A DNA stretch of 52,928 nt, taken from contig NZ_JXXD01000009.1 of the NCBI RefSeq assembly GCF_000935215.1, positions 1 to 52,928 on the forward strand. Reading direction: 5' to 3'. Under the pieces are notes generated by a model. The model worked only from the letters and a program-made list of their open reading frames with translations, made no database searches and was not told where the DNA came from. Source of the stretch: Stutzerimonas stutzeri (GTDB lineage: Bacteria; Pseudomonadota; Gammaproteobacteria; Pseudomonadales; Pseudomonadaceae). Shown here piece by piece: positions 8,335 through 18,577 of this stretch (position 1 is its first letter; every line of letters starts with the position of its first letter). The position numbers and the translations under genes are program-made.

Positions 8335-8620
8335 GGTTCGAATCTGCCTCGGCATGGTCGCTGCCATGCTCACCGGTCATTTTTTGGTGGTCCATGCCTT
8401 CATGGTTCATCGAGCCGTGATCCATTTGCTGATTGGCTGGGCCTTGGCCTCGCACCTGAGGAGGCTGCTTCTCACTGGCAGCTTTGGAAGAGTCAACGGC
8501 GTGCCGTCCATGATCGCTGTGATTTTCTTCGGCCAGCGACACTGGGATATACAGGGCAGCCAAAAGGCTCAACATTGCGGCACTGCAGAAAAGGGGGTTT
8601 CGTATCGGGGAATTGCCCAT
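8324..8620 (-). CDS. Small Met/His-rich secreted protein between copA and copB
   Basis: 98 residues. Signal peptide about 1-30 (ends IPVSLAEEN). The mature ~68 residues carry [16 protein letters not shown] and clustered His/Asp, so it probably binds copper in the periplasm. It starts 12 bp after the copA stop and overlaps the start of copB by 11 bp, fixing it in the copA-copB operon. It occupies a slot where other operons carry no gene or a CopB leader. No named family is recognised. Confidence 0.7.
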   Translation of the reverse strand: MGNSPIRNPLFCSAAMLSLLAALYIPVSLAEENHSDHGRHAVDSSKAASEKQPPQVRGQGPANQQMDHGSMNHEGMDHQKMTGEHGSDHAEADSNHDH

Positions 8621-8632
8621 TAGATATCTCCT

Positions 8633-10414
8633 TCACTCATCCACGCGAACTTCACGGAACATGCCCATTTCCATGTGGAGCAGCAGGTGGCAGTGATAGG
8701 CCCAGCGCCCTAGCGCATCTGCGGTTACGCGATAGCTGCGCTTCGAGCCAGGAGGTACATCAATGGTGTGTTTGCGAACTAGGAAGTTGCCGTTGTCATC
8801 CTCCAGATCGCTCCACATGCCATGAAGGTGGATGGGGTGGGTCATCATAGTGTCGTTGACTAAGGTGATACGAACACGCTCGCCATACTTCAATCGCAAC
8901 GGTTCCGCGTCAGAGAACTCAATGCCATCGAATGACCAAGAAAACTTTTCCATGTGACCTGTGAGATGCAGCTCGATAGTACGACTCGGCTCGCGCCCAT
9001 CCGGATCGAGGAAGGTGCTGTGCAGATCTGAGTAAGTCAGGACACGGCGACCGTTGTTGCGAAGCCCGATTCCCGGGTCATTTAGCTTGGGAGTTGGCGT
9101 CATGGTCTGCATGTCGACCAGAGGGTTATTGGTTTCGGAGGCCGGATGGGACTGCATCGCTCCACCCGTGCCTGCCATCGTTGAATGATCCATGCCAGCC
9201 ATACTGTCGTGGTCCATACCTGCCATCTTGCTATGATCCTTGCCTGCCATGCCGCCCTGCATGGAGCCATGATCCATTCCCTCCATGCTGCCGTGATCCA
9301 TTCCCATATCGCTCATGGAGATCAACGGGCGAGGATCAACTTCAGGAACAGGCGCGCTCAGCCCTTCGCGAACGGCCAGGGTGCCGCGTGAATAGCCGGT
9401 GCGGTCCATGGACTGCGCGAAGATGGTGTAGGCCTGCTCGCTATCGGGTTCGACTATTACATCGAAGGTTTCGGCCGCAGTAATACGGAACTCATCGACG
9501 CTAACAGGTTTGACGTACTGCCCATCGGCCGCCACCACCGTCATCTTTAGACCCGGGATACGGACATCGAAATAGGTCATGGCCGATGCATTGATGAAGC
9601 GCAGGCGGATTTTCTCACCCGGCTTGAAAATACCAGTCCAGTTGTTATCCGGCGCCTGGCCATTCATCAAGTAGGTGTAGGTATAGCCACTGACATCGGC
9701 AAGATCAGTCGGGCTCATTTTCATCTGGGCCCACATCTTCCGATCAGCGATCGCTGCGGACCACCCCATCTCGCTGACGTCATCGACGAAGTCGCCGACT
9801 GTGCGTTTGTGGAAGTTGTAGTAATCCGATTGCTTTTTGAGCTTGGCCAGAACCCGTTCCGGATCTTCGTCAGTCCAGTCACTTAGTAGCACGACGTAGT
9901 CGCGGTCGTAGCTGAACGGCTCCGGCTCTTTGGCATCGATCACCAGAGCACCATAGACGCCAGCCTGCTCCTGTAGTCCCGAGTGACTGTGGTACCAATA
10001 GGTGCCGTTCTGGTTAACCTTGAATTTGTACTCATACATGCCATCGGGGGCGATGCCGTGGAAACTCAGGCCAGGTACGCCATCCATGTTCGCCGGCAGG
10101 ATGATGCCGTGCCAGTGAATCGAGGTATCGTCCTGCAGACGATTACGAACGCGCAGAGTCACGGTATCGCCTTCCCGCCAACGCAGGGTCGGCCCTGGAA
10201 GTGAGCCATTGATGGTCATCGCGGTACGAGCCGCGCCAGTAATATTTACCGGGGTTTCACCGATGAAAAGATCAAAATCGGTACCGGCCAGCACGTTGGC
10301 CTGACCGGGACTGGTCACGGCCCAGACCGGCATACGCCACATGCCTAAGCCGCCGAGAATACCGGTGGCGGCTAGACCCTTGATGAAAGTGCGCCTTGTG
10401 GTTTTGCTTTGCAT
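8633..10414 (-). CDS. copA: Multicopper oxidase CopA, copper resistance
   Basis: 593 residues. The ATG at 10414 starts MQSKTTRRTFIKGL, a twin-arginine signal, so folded export is expected. Multicopper-oxidase motifs are present: IHWHG, WYHSHSG, HPIHLHG and the C-terminal HCHLLLHMEMGM cluster containing the T1/T3 ligands. Between the second and third cupredoxin domains lies a Met/His repeat tract of MDHGSM, MDHDSM and MDHSTM units, the classic CopA copper-binding region. First gene of the minus-strand run copA, Met/His protein, copB, cytochrome c. A perfect CopR box lies about 230 bp upstream. Confidence 0.95.
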   Translation of the reverse strand: MQSKTTRRTFIKGLAATGILGGLGMWRMPVWAVTSPGQANVLAGTDFDLFIGETPVNITGAARTAMTINGSLPGPTLRWREGDTVTLRVRNRLQDDTSIHWHGIILPANMDGVPGLSFHGIAPDGMYEYKFKVNQNGTYWYHSHSGLQEQAGVYGALVIDAKEPEPFSYDRDYVVLLSDWTDEDPERVLAKLKKQSDYYNFHKRTVGDFVDDVSEMGWSAAIADRKMWAQMKMSPTDLADVSGYTYTYLMNGQAPDNNWTGIFKPGEKIRLRFINASAMTYFDVRIPGLKMTVVAADGQYVKPVSVDEFRITAAETFDVIVEPDSEQAYTIFAQSMDRTGYSRGTLAVREGLSAPVPEVDPRPLISMSDMGMDHGSMEGMDHGSMQGGMAGKDHSKMAGMDHDSMAGMDHSTMAGTGGAMQSHPASETNNPLVDMQTMTPTPKLNDPGIGLRNNGRRVLTYSDLHSTFLDPDGREPSRTIELHLTGHMEKFSWSFDGIEFSDAEPLRLKYGERVRITLVNDTMMTHPIHLHGMWSDLEDDNGNFLVRKHTIDVPPGSKRSYRVTADALGRWAYHCHLLLHMEMGMFREVRVDE

Positions 10415-10797
10415 CCCGTTATGTCCATTAATCAGATGAGCCAGTGGTGAGCAACCCGGTCTCAGATTCGTTGACTGCCCGCCCCTGCCAAGCCGGAGTA
10501 CTCGGCAACGCATGAAAACAGGAGCATTGTTCGATCCCCTCGAAATATCCGTCAATTCGGTTTCCGTTTGAACGGAGTGCTTTGTTCTTCAGGCACGACG
10601 CCAACTTAACTGCGGCATCCTGTCACAGGCCTTAGCGAAACATTACAGTTCTGTCAGGTACCGTTTTTTCTGACTGTTAAGTTCCGGTGTGACTGTTCAA
10701 CAAATGGCTGACTTCAGTCGTCACCGATTTTGATAGTGGAACATCGTTAAAACGATCAAGTCATTGCCCACTTCCGGAAGCGACCAGGTTGCATGCT
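10415..10797. promoter_or_regulatory. copA upstream region with CopR box
   Basis: About 380 bp without a gene. It contains CTGACA-GAACT-GTAAT on the minus strand at 10642-10657, an exact match to the motif CTGACA-N5-GTAAT that I recall for CopR of P. aeruginosa, oriented toward copA. The implied 5' leader before copA is long (about 200 nt). Confidence 0.65.
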
Positions 10798-11335
10798 TTA
10801 CATTCGGTCGTCGGCTAGACGCAGTCGTTCCAGAAAACTCTCGGCGTCGGTTTAACCAATCGTGCGAAGGTCCTGCCACTCATCACCACTGGGGGCAAAC
10901 AATTGCAGACCGGCGGGCTAAACAGCTTATAGCGATCAAGCAGCGCGCGTTGCTCGGCATCGCTACGCGTCATATCGAAGCGCACCAGCCGGTAATCAGC
11001 CAGCTGTTCGCGCACGGAGGGCACTTCGAGTATTTCTCGTTCGATTACTTTGCAACTGATGCACCAGTCGGCGTACCAGTCCAGCAGCAAAGGTTGGCCG
11101 AAGGCGAAACCATCTTTGTAGAGGTAATAACCATCGGCATTTATGAACCGCAGGCGAATACTGTCGATGTCGGCTTCTATCAGATCAAGGCCAAAGGCCA
11201 GATCCACCGGCAGGAAGTCCTGGCTGTTATTCAGGGGGCGTTGAAGAGGGGCGGCTGTGAGCGAGGCAGATCAGAAATCCCGGCGCTGACCGGCGGTGGG
11301 ATCAGTAAAAGCAGGCACAGCAAAAGGCGAAACAT
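10798..11335 (-). pseudogene. Degraded dsbD-type thiol:disulfide interchange gene
   Basis: The ATG at 11335 begins an intact-looking signal peptide (MFRLLLCLLLLIPPPVSAG) and the DsbD N-terminal start, then hits TGA after a CCCCC run. The next frame continues with NNSQDFLPVDLAFGLDLIEA and FINADGYYLYKD, typical of the DsbD N-terminal domain. It then jumps straight to QPLLLDWYADWCISCK, the C-terminal thioredoxin domain, so the whole central membrane domain is missing. A second frameshift near LFSPP restores LQLFAPSGDEWQDL, then a stop interrupts before TDAESFLERL. At least four lesions; not functional. Known dsbD relatives accompany some copper islands. Confidence 0.75.
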
Positions 11336-11505
11336 GTATCTCGCGAAATAAGAGTTTAACTAAAGGCCCCAGACATAATTCCGCCTCGCAAGCCAGGAAA
11401 ACTGTCCTGCCCAAGCGAGCCGGGGGAGGGTAATCGCTGCGATCATCCAGCGAAATCCCCGTGCCACCCGACTGGGAAAGCTGGTCAGCGGCACGGAGCC
11501 TGAAC
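11336..11505. other. Intergenic remnant between dsbD pseudogene and copG-like gene
   Basis: A minus-strand frame from a GTG (about 11489) to a stop near 11358 reads a 44-residue peptide with FRWMIAAITLPRLAWAGQFSW. It may be a scrap of a lost gene that once stood between copG and dsbD. No family recognised; not called as a gene. Confidence 0.25.
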
Positions 11506-11874
11506 CTACGGGTACTTGGCGAGGACCTCATCCTGCCCTGAAGGGGTAAGCCCGATTACCTGGTAGGCATGTTTGACATCCCCGTGCTCCATACCGGGCG
11601 ATCCAGCCGGCATACCGGGCACGGCAATACCTCGCAGGTCGGAACGCTTGCGCAATTCGAGTATCTGCGCCACCGGCACGTGGCCTTCAACGAACTTGCC
11701 GTTGATCACACCGGTGTGACAGGACGCCAGACGCGGCTCGACTCCCAGGTCTTGCTTTACCGAACGCATGTTGCGTTCAACATGGTCGCGGACCTCAAAG
11801 CCGTTGTCTTCCAGATAGGAGATCCAGTCGTTGCAGCAACCACAGTTGGCGTCTCGGTGTACATCGATGATCAA
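11506..11874 (-). CDS. copG: DUF411 (CopG-like) metal-binding protein, start codon of the exported form apparently lost
   Basis: The DUF411 core is clear: VHRDANCGCCNDWISYLE with the CxCC cluster, then SCHTGVINGKFVEGHVP, and IAVPGMPAGSPGME near the end. Family members are periplasmic copper proteins with a signal peptide. Upstream in frame (11935-11875) a good signal peptide reads KLRISVLAALLISGAVHAAEP, but the codon before its first lysine is TAG (11938-11940), not ATG. The only remaining start is the TTG at 11874, which would give a 122-residue cytoplasmic protein. An ATG nearby (overlapping TCTAGA) is out of frame. The gene is therefore either mutated or wrongly exported. Confidence 0.65.
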   Translation of the reverse strand: MIIDVHRDANCGCCNDWISYLEDNGFEVRDHVERNMRSVKQDLGVEPRLASCHTGVINGKFVEGHVPVAQILELRKRSDLRGIAVPGMPAGSPGMEHGDVKHAYQVIGLTPSGQDEVLAKYP

Positions 11875-11971
11875 GGGTTCAGCGGCATGGACCGCCCCAC
11901 TTATCAGCAGCGCCGCAAGGACTGATATACGCAGTTTCTAGACATATAAGAACCTTGTTTGCCTTTCATTT

Positions 11972-12244
11972 TCAGTTGCAGCCGCAGCCACCGCTGCCAC
12001 CGCAACCCGTCTTTTTTATGCTGCTCGATCCGGTTGCCGGACCGGCCAGCTGAGCGGGATATCCTGCATCAGCCAGGGAAGCAATCAGCGCTTGGCTGTC
12101 GCTCTGGCCGCTAACCCGCACCCTGGCGGCTTGTAAATCGACATCAACCTTGGTGACGCCCTCGACAGTGTTGAGCGCCTCGGTGACATGCTTGACGCAC
12201 GAGCCGCAGCTCATGCCTTCGACGTTGAGTTCAATGGTGCTCAT
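11972..12244 (-). CDS. copZ: Copper chaperone CopZ-like, heavy-metal-associated domain
   Basis: 90 residues from the ATG at 12244 (SD AGGAGA). HMA fold with GMSCGSCVKHVTEAL giving the CxxC Cu(I) site and the usual VDVDLQAARVRV strand. An unusual C-terminal tail adds a run of cysteines (TGCGGSGGCGCN). It carries Cu(I) in the cytoplasm and hands it to the P-type ATPase encoded upstream. It is transcribed from its own CueR-type promoter in the 73-bp gap after that gene. Confidence 0.9.
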   Translation of the reverse strand: MSTIELNVEGMSCGSCVKHVTEALNTVEGVTKVDVDLQAARVRVSGQSDSQALIASLADAGYPAQLAGPATGSSSIKKTGCGGSGGCGCN

Positions 12245-12280
12245 GAGAATCTCCTGGGAAATCACCGTAATGGTTCAGCA

Positions 12281-12313
12281 AATGTTCAACCTTGCCAGAA
12301 GGGCAAGGTCAAG
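12281..12313 (-). promoter_or_regulatory. CueR (MerR-family) operator/promoter of copZ
   Basis: Perfect dyad ACCTTGCC (12289-12296) / GGCAAGGT (12302-12309) with a 5-bp centre. It sits between a -35 TTGACC (minus, 12312-12307) and a -10-like GAACAT (12287-12282) about 19 bp apart. The long spacer containing the dyad is the signature of MerR-type activation, and the halves match the known CueR operator of copA/copZ promoters. No cueR gene is in the window, so the regulator acts in trans. Confidence 0.85.
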
Positions 12314-12317
12314 CGTT

Positions 12318-14672
<2,355 letters not shown>

Positions 14673-14677
14673 GCCAT

Positions 14678-14920
14678 TTACTTCCTATCTTTGTCCTTGG
14701 AGACACGGGTGGGATTGGAATGGCCACCATGGTTGTGACCAAACAAATGGAGCAACGGGCAAAGCAGCAAGATTATGTATGGCAGTCCCTGCAAGAGATG
14801 ACCGTAATGCTCGCGTGCCAAGTAGAAAAAACCGATTATTGCCAGCATTAAGAGCGCTACGCCGGGTCTAGTCTTCCAAAAAGATATTTCATTATTCCGA
14901 TGAAGATGGCGGTGATACAC
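14678..14920 (-). CDS. DUF2933 family small membrane protein
   Basis: 80 residues from a GTG at 14920 with a strong SD (GGAGGT, 7-nt spacing). His-rich ends ([17 protein letters not shown]) flank two hydrophobic helices (about 20-35 and 45-60). [21 protein letters not shown] and [15 protein letters not shown] are the standard DUF2933 pattern. The family is unknown in function but commonly neighbours copper pumps. Here it is 5 bp upstream of the P-type ATPase in one operon. The terminal histidines could bind metal. Confidence 0.8.
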   Translation of the reverse strand: MYHRHLHRNNEISFWKTRPGVALLMLAIIGFFYLAREHYGHLLQGLPYIILLLCPLLHLFGHNHGGHSNPTRVSKDKDRK

Positions 14921-15145
14921 GGCAGTGACCTCCAGTGCTGGTATTTTTAGTACGTTGCGTCAGCATGAGCCGCTCGTCCCGATAGATATAGCATGCCAAC
15001 TAAGGAGATTAACGGATCCTCACCTTGCCGACCCTCCTTGCTTGATAGCCGACTGATGGATGTCGCGCCCAATCTAAGCATTGAAAGAAACTCCGTGCAG
15101 AGGAATGAATTAATTCACTTCAAGTTCAGAGGTGCGCACACTTAA

Positions 15146-15160
15146 ATTACTATCTGTAAG
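15146..15160 (-). promoter_or_regulatory. CopR-box-like element upstream of the DUF2933-ATPase operon
   Basis: On the minus strand CTTACA-GATA-GTAAT. It matches the CopR half-sites but with a 4-bp instead of 5-bp spacer. It lies about 225 bp before the DUF2933 start. Weaker candidate than the sites at 10642, 15353 and 17545. Confidence 0.35.
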
Positions 15161-15183
15161 GCTCGCCCGCCTGATCAGATCAT

Positions 15184-15210
15184 CAAAAAAAAAGGCGCCG
15201 TTGAGGCGCC
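15184..15210 (-). terminator. Strong minus-strand terminator in the copR divergent region
   Basis: GGCGCC (15194-15199), loop GTTGA, GGCGCC (15205-15210). On the minus strand it is followed by nine T residues. No annotated minus-strand gene lies to its right, so it must end an unannotated transcript. Confidence 0.8.
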
Positions 15211-15345
15211 ATTAGGCCAAGGGAGCAATGTGGAAGGCCTGGAAAAACCAGCTGCTAGCATTCTTAGAGTCACTGCTCATATTTTGCTCGAACATAGATT
15301 CCGACTTATGTGAAACACTATCACCTCCGCCTGTCAGCGAGCTGA
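15184..15345 (-). ncRNA. Candidate small transcript with short ORFs, CopR-box promoter to terminator
   Basis: On the minus strand a CopR-box-like dyad (15353-15368) is followed at once by TATAAA (15351-15346), and about 140 nt later by the strong terminator at 15184-15210. Inside, GGAGGT (15328-15323) precedes a GTG ORF of 13 codons (15318-15277). Its TGA overlaps the ATG of a 22-codon ORF (15280-15212, MSSDSKNASSWF...). An in-frame ATG at 15295 gives 27 codons. The last stop touches the terminator hairpin. This may be a small RNA, or a mRNA for a copper-induced small peptide. No homologue recognised. Confidence 0.4.
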
Positions 15346-15352
15346 TTTATAC

Positions 15353-15368
15353 GTTACATTTTTGTAAG
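15353..15368 (+). promoter_or_regulatory. CopR-box-like dyad in the copR promoter region
   Basis: GTTACA-TTTTT-GTAAG, with a symmetric core TTACA-N4-TGTAA, about 65 bp upstream of the copR ATG. It probably mediates autoregulation of copRS, and the same site flanks a -10-like TATAAA on the minus strand. Nearly identical to the sequence at 5714-5729. Confidence 0.6.
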
Positions 15369-15432
15369 CTTCTAGATGGCGGCCTCGTTAACCTGCACAC
15401 TGAGTCGAAACAAACTTTCGGAATCTGCCTGC

Positions 15433-16110
15433 ATGAAATTACTGGTCGCTGAAGACGAACCCAAAACTGGTTCTTACCTGCAACAAGGACTTACCGAAGC
15501 TGGATTTACCGTCGACCGGGTCACGACTGGCACAGATGCGCTCCAATATGCGCTGAGTGAGGTTTATGACCTTTTAATCCTTGACGTGATGATGCCAGGG
15601 TTAGATGGATGGGAGGTGCTACGCATGGTCAGATCAGCAGGGCACGAAATACCCGTACTGTTCTTGACCGCACGTGATGGCGTGGAAGACCGCGTCAAAG
15701 GCCTGGAGCTGGGCGCGGACGACTACCTGATTAAGCCGTTCGCGTTCTCCGAACTTCTGGCAAGGGTCCGGACATTGCTTCGCAGGGGCAGCGGCTCCCC
15801 CACCCAAACCACCGTGAAAATTTCAGATCTCGAAGTGGACCTGCTAAAGCGCCGCGCCGTTCGTGCTGGGAAGCGAATTGATCTGACGGCGAAGGAATTT
15901 TCACTGCTGGAATTGTTGATGCGCCGACGCGGCGAGGTGCTTCCGAAGTCTCTGATTGCATCTCAGGTATGGGATATGAACTTCGACAGCGACACCAACG
16001 TTATCGAGGTCGCGGTACGCCGTCTGCGCGCAAAAGTCGACGACGACTTCGAGCACAAACTGATCCATACCGTGCGTGGCATGGGCTATATGATGGATGC
16101 ACCGGAGTGA
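15433..16110 (+). CDS. copR: Heavy-metal response regulator CopR (OmpR/PhoB family)
   Basis: 225 residues. Receiver domain with acidic pocket AEDEP, phospho-acceptor D51 in LILDVMMPG, and K101 in YLIKPF; then a winged-helix DNA-binding domain ending with [16 protein letters not shown] and VRGMGYMM. It binds the cop box to activate copper genes. ATG at 15433 is chosen over upstream in-frame starts because [13 protein letters not shown] is the conserved N-terminus. Its TGA overlaps the GTG of copS by four bases. Confidence 0.92.
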   Translation: MKLLVAEDEPKTGSYLQQGLTEAGFTVDRVTTGTDALQYALSEVYDLLILDVMMPGLDGWEVLRMVRSAGHEIPVLFLTARDGVEDRVKGLELGADDYLIKPFAFSELLARVRTLLRRGSGSPTQTTVKISDLEVDLLKRRAVRAGKRIDLTAKEFSLLELLMRRRGEVLPKSLIASQVWDMNFDSDTNVIEVAVRRLRAKVDDDFEHKLIHTVRGMGYMMDAPE

Positions 16111-17486
16111 GACTGCGTCACCTTTCGCTGACCGCCCGAATGAGTGTCATGTTCATGTCTGTGGTGGTTGTAGTTCTCACCATAGCTGGGCTGAGCTTCA
16201 ATTTGCTTAGCCAGCATCACTTCGAAGTGTTGGATCGGCAGGCCTTGGTGGAGAAGCTCGAATCGACCAAGAAAATTTTCAATAACGTACGCAGCAGCGC
16301 AAACCTTGCTGAGGAGCTACCGCAGTTGCGAGCTCTGCTAGGTGCCCATCATGATTTAGCGGCGACCATCTTGAGCGAAGATGGCAGAGTGCTCTTTTCT
16401 GATCCCAAGACAGTCGACGTCCCGGAAAGCTATAGGGACGCAGAACAGCAGAATATGTGGGAATGGAAATATGCCGGCCGCCTGTATAGAGGATTGACTG
16501 CCCGAATCTCGGTAGCAGACCAGCCCGAACCACTTACAGCACTGTTGATTCTTGATGTCACTAACCACGCGCATTTCTTTCAGACTTTGCAGCGTTGGTT
16601 CGGCGTTGGATTAAGCGTCAGCGCTCTAATTAGTGCTGCGCTTGGCTGGATGGTAGTTAGAAGCGGTCTCAGGCCTCTGAGGCAAGTTACCCATCTCGCC
16701 GCATCGATGTCAGCAAGGTCGTTGCAGGAACGAATGCCGCTTGAACCGATACCGCTTGAGTTACAGCAATTGGTTCTGTCCTTCAATGCGATGTTAGGTC
16801 GCTTGGAAGATGCCTTTGTTCGGCTTTCCAATTTCTCGGCGGACATTGCTCATGAACTGCGAACCCCTGTTAGCAACCTCATGACCCACACCGAGGTGGT
16901 GCTGACCAAAAAGCGGAATATTGATGCTTATGAGGAGAATCTTTACTCCAATCTAGAGGAGTTGAAGCGTATGTCACGCATTATTGACGACATGCTCTTT
17001 TTGGCCAAATCCGACAACGGCTTGATTATTCCCGAACAAGCGTCTATCGAACTAGCTGATGTCGTTGCTAAACTGCTTGCGTATTACCACTTAGTGGCTG
17101 ACGAACGCGATATCCGTCTCTCAGTCTCAGGCGCAGGAAATGTGCTGGGAGATAAATTAATGATTGATAGAGCGGTCTCCAATTTGTTATCCAACGCGCT
17201 GCGTTACACCCCGGTAGGGGAAACTATTTCTGTAACGATTCACGAGGCGGAAAGAACGGTAACCCTCAGCGTCGAGAATCCCGGAGGGACGATCGAGCCC
17301 GAGCACCTGGACAAGCTCTTTTATCGCTTCTATCGGGTCGATCCTGCCCGGCGCGAGGGTAGTCCAAGCAACGCTGGCCTCGGCTTGGCTATTACCAGAT
17401 CTATTGTTGAGGCCCATAAAGGCAGAATCTGGTGCACCTCATTAGACGGCATGACGGGCTTTCACATGGAATTTCCCCGCCAATAA
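16107..17486 (+). CDS. copS: Heavy-metal sensor histidine kinase CopS
   Basis: 459 residues starting at a GTG that overlaps the copR stop (GTGA). TM1 is about 12-34 and TM2 about 160-185, flanking a periplasmic sensor domain. A HAMP segment follows, then the phospho-acceptor histidine in [12 protein letters not shown] (about 248) and the ATP-binding motifs (N-box [12 protein letters not shown]-box [11 protein letters not shown]). Senses periplasmic Cu ions and phosphorylates CopR. Full length for the CusS/CopS family. Confidence 0.92.
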   Translation: MRLRHLSLTARMSVMFMSVVVVVLTIAGLSFNLLSQHHFEVLDRQALVEKLESTKKIFNNVRSSANLAEELPQLRALLGAHHDLAATILSEDGRVLFSDPKTVDVPESYRDAEQQNMWEWKYAGRLYRGLTARISVADQPEPLTALLILDVTNHAHFFQTLQRWFGVGLSVSALISAALGWMVVRSGLRPLRQVTHLAASMSARSLQERMPLEPIPLELQQLVLSFNAMLGRLEDAFVRLSNFSADIAHELRTPVSNLMTHTEVVLTKKRNIDAYEENLYSNLEELKRMSRIIDDMLFLAKSDNGLIIPEQASIELADVVAKLLAYYHLVADERDIRLSVSGAGNVLGDKLMIDRAVSNLLSNALRYTPVGETISVTIHEAERTVTLSVENPGGTIEPEHLDKLFYRFYRVDPARREGSPSNAGLGLAITRSIVEAHKGRIWCTSLDGMTGFHMEFPRQ

Positions 17487-17544
17487 TAAAATATCGAATA
17501 AAGGTAAATATTTTAAAATCAGCCGCATAGCGATCATAAGGGAC

Positions 17545-17560
17545 CTTACACGATTGTAAT
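17545..17560 (+). promoter_or_regulatory. CopR-box-like site upstream of the copper-storage-like gene
   Basis: CTTACA-CGATT-GTAAT, one base off CTGACA-N5-GTAAT, on the plus strand 112 bp before the ATG at 17672. Orientation matches that of the copA site relative to its gene. Confidence 0.6.
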
Positions 17561-17671
17561 GTTAACCATTGGAACGGACGAACTCTGAATATGTCGGATT
17601 TATGAGCTGCTAGAGGATCACCTCAGGCCAGCTCAAGACTATACGCTAAAATACGAACTTTGGAGGAAGTC

Positions 17672-18001
17672 ATGACTGAAACAATGTTCAATAGCTGCAT
17701 TCAAGCTTGTTCTAACTGCGCTCTAGTTTGCGAAGCATGCGCATCTGCCTGTTTACTTGAAGACGACGTACAAACGATGGCCCGTTGCATTGAGCTCGAC
17801 AGAGATTGTGCTGACATATGTGCTCTGGCAGCCAGACTCATGAGTCGCCAGAGCGAGTTGGCTAAAGAGTTCTGTGCATTGTGTGCAAAAATTTGCCGAG
17901 CCTGCGGTGAAGAGTGTGCCAAGCATCAGATGGATCACTGCCAAGAGTGCGCGAAAGCCTGTATGAAGTGCGCTGAGGAATGTGAACGTATGGCTGTATA
18001 A
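17672..18001 (+). CDS. Cys-rich four-helix-bundle copper-binding protein (Csp/DUF326-like)
   Basis: 109 residues from the ATG at 17672 (SD GGAGG). Cysteines recur every 3-4 residues along predicted helices (CIQACSNC, CEACASAC, CADIC, CALCAKICRACGEEC, CQECAKACMKCAEEC), the pattern of the Csp copper-storage proteins that fill a helix bundle with Cu(I). There is no signal peptide, so this is the cytosolic (Csp3-like) type. Monocistronic, with a CopR-like box upstream and a strong terminator downstream. Confidence 0.85.
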   Translation: MTETMFNSCIQACSNCALVCEACASACLLEDDVQTMARCIELDRDCADICALAARLMSRQSELAKEFCALCAKICRACGEECAKHQMDHCQECAKACMKCAEECERMAV

Positions 18002-18010
18002 CCAGCAAGC

Positions 18011-18060
18011 CGCTTTCCTGCCAAGATGGTATCTTATGGACTTGGTAGGAAAGCGCTTTT
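18011..18060 (+). terminator. Rho-independent terminator of the copper-storage-like gene
   Basis: 15-bp stem CGCTTTCCTGCCAAG (18011-18025) / CTTGGTAGGAAAGCG (18041-18055) with one G-T pair, followed by CTTTTATT. Confidence 0.85.
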
Positions 18061-18154
18061 ATTCAGTGGCAGGACACCTACGCTCTACCCACTGAAATGA
18101 CGCCTTGGCTTCTATTGTTACTCTTGTGCAAAAAAAAGAATGCCATTTGAAAAA

Positions 18155-18195
18155 TCAGTCATAAGCCAATCGTAACGATCATACAATTGGCTTAT
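18155..18195 (-). terminator. Probable terminator of paralogue C
   Basis: Perfect 10-bp inverted repeat ATAAGCCAAT (18161-18170) / ATTGGCTTAT (18186-18195), loop 15 nt. On the minus strand it is followed by GACTGATTTTTC. Lies about 25 bp past the stop of the gene at 18221-18520. Confidence 0.55.
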
Positions 18196-18220
18196 ATCGT
18201 ATTAATTCCCTTATAAATAA

Positions 18221-18520
18221 TTAACCGTTATTGATGCCAACTGGCGCGCTACGGAACTCCACTGAGTGGACAACTCCATCAGGAGTACGAATTTTGATTT
18301 CGTATGGCTGCGCACGATAGCTTGGCCAGCCTAGAATACTATCTTCGCCCATTGGCGTCACACTTAGTACATCACCGCTTTCAAGAAGAACCTTTAAAGC
18401 CTGTCTACCCTCGACTGCAGCATAGTCATGCTGCATCGTTGAGTTTCTATCAACCTCAGCCATTGCGAAGGAGGAACTTACGGCTATGCCAACAGCAAGA
18501 ACTGCCGCAAATTTTTTCAT
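18221..18520 (-). CDS. Small secreted protein, copper-island paralogue C
   Basis: 99 residues from the ATG at 18520 (SD AGAGGTG), signal peptide about 1-21 (SSSFAMAE). The mature part has MQHDYAAVEGRQALKVLLESG, then VLSVTPMGED, then QPYEIKIRTPDGVVHSVEFRSAPV. The C-terminal half is almost the same as in paralogue B, while the His motif is degenerate here (HDYAAVEGR for HDHTVGDGH). Upstream, a partial CopR-like half-site (GTAAT on the minus strand, 18591-18607) may indicate co-regulation. Function unknown. Confidence 0.7.
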   Translation of the reverse strand: MKKFAAVLAVGIAVSSSFAMAEVDRNSTMQHDYAAVEGRQALKVLLESGDVLSVTPMGEDSILGWPSYRAQPYEIKIRTPDGVVHSVEFRSAPVGINNG

Positions 18521-18577
18521 CGTTAACACCTCTTGGTCATTGATGTTGGATAGTTTAAAGGTGTCAACCTTACACAA

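Noticed and set aside
10764..11351. 195-codon plus-strand frame
   Set aside because: Lies opposite the dsbD pseudogene; the minus strand shows DsbD motifs, this one shows none.
15228..15452. 74-codon plus-strand frame before copR
   Set aside because: No SD, crosses the minus-strand terminator region and overlaps the copR start; the minus-strand small transcript explains the interval better.
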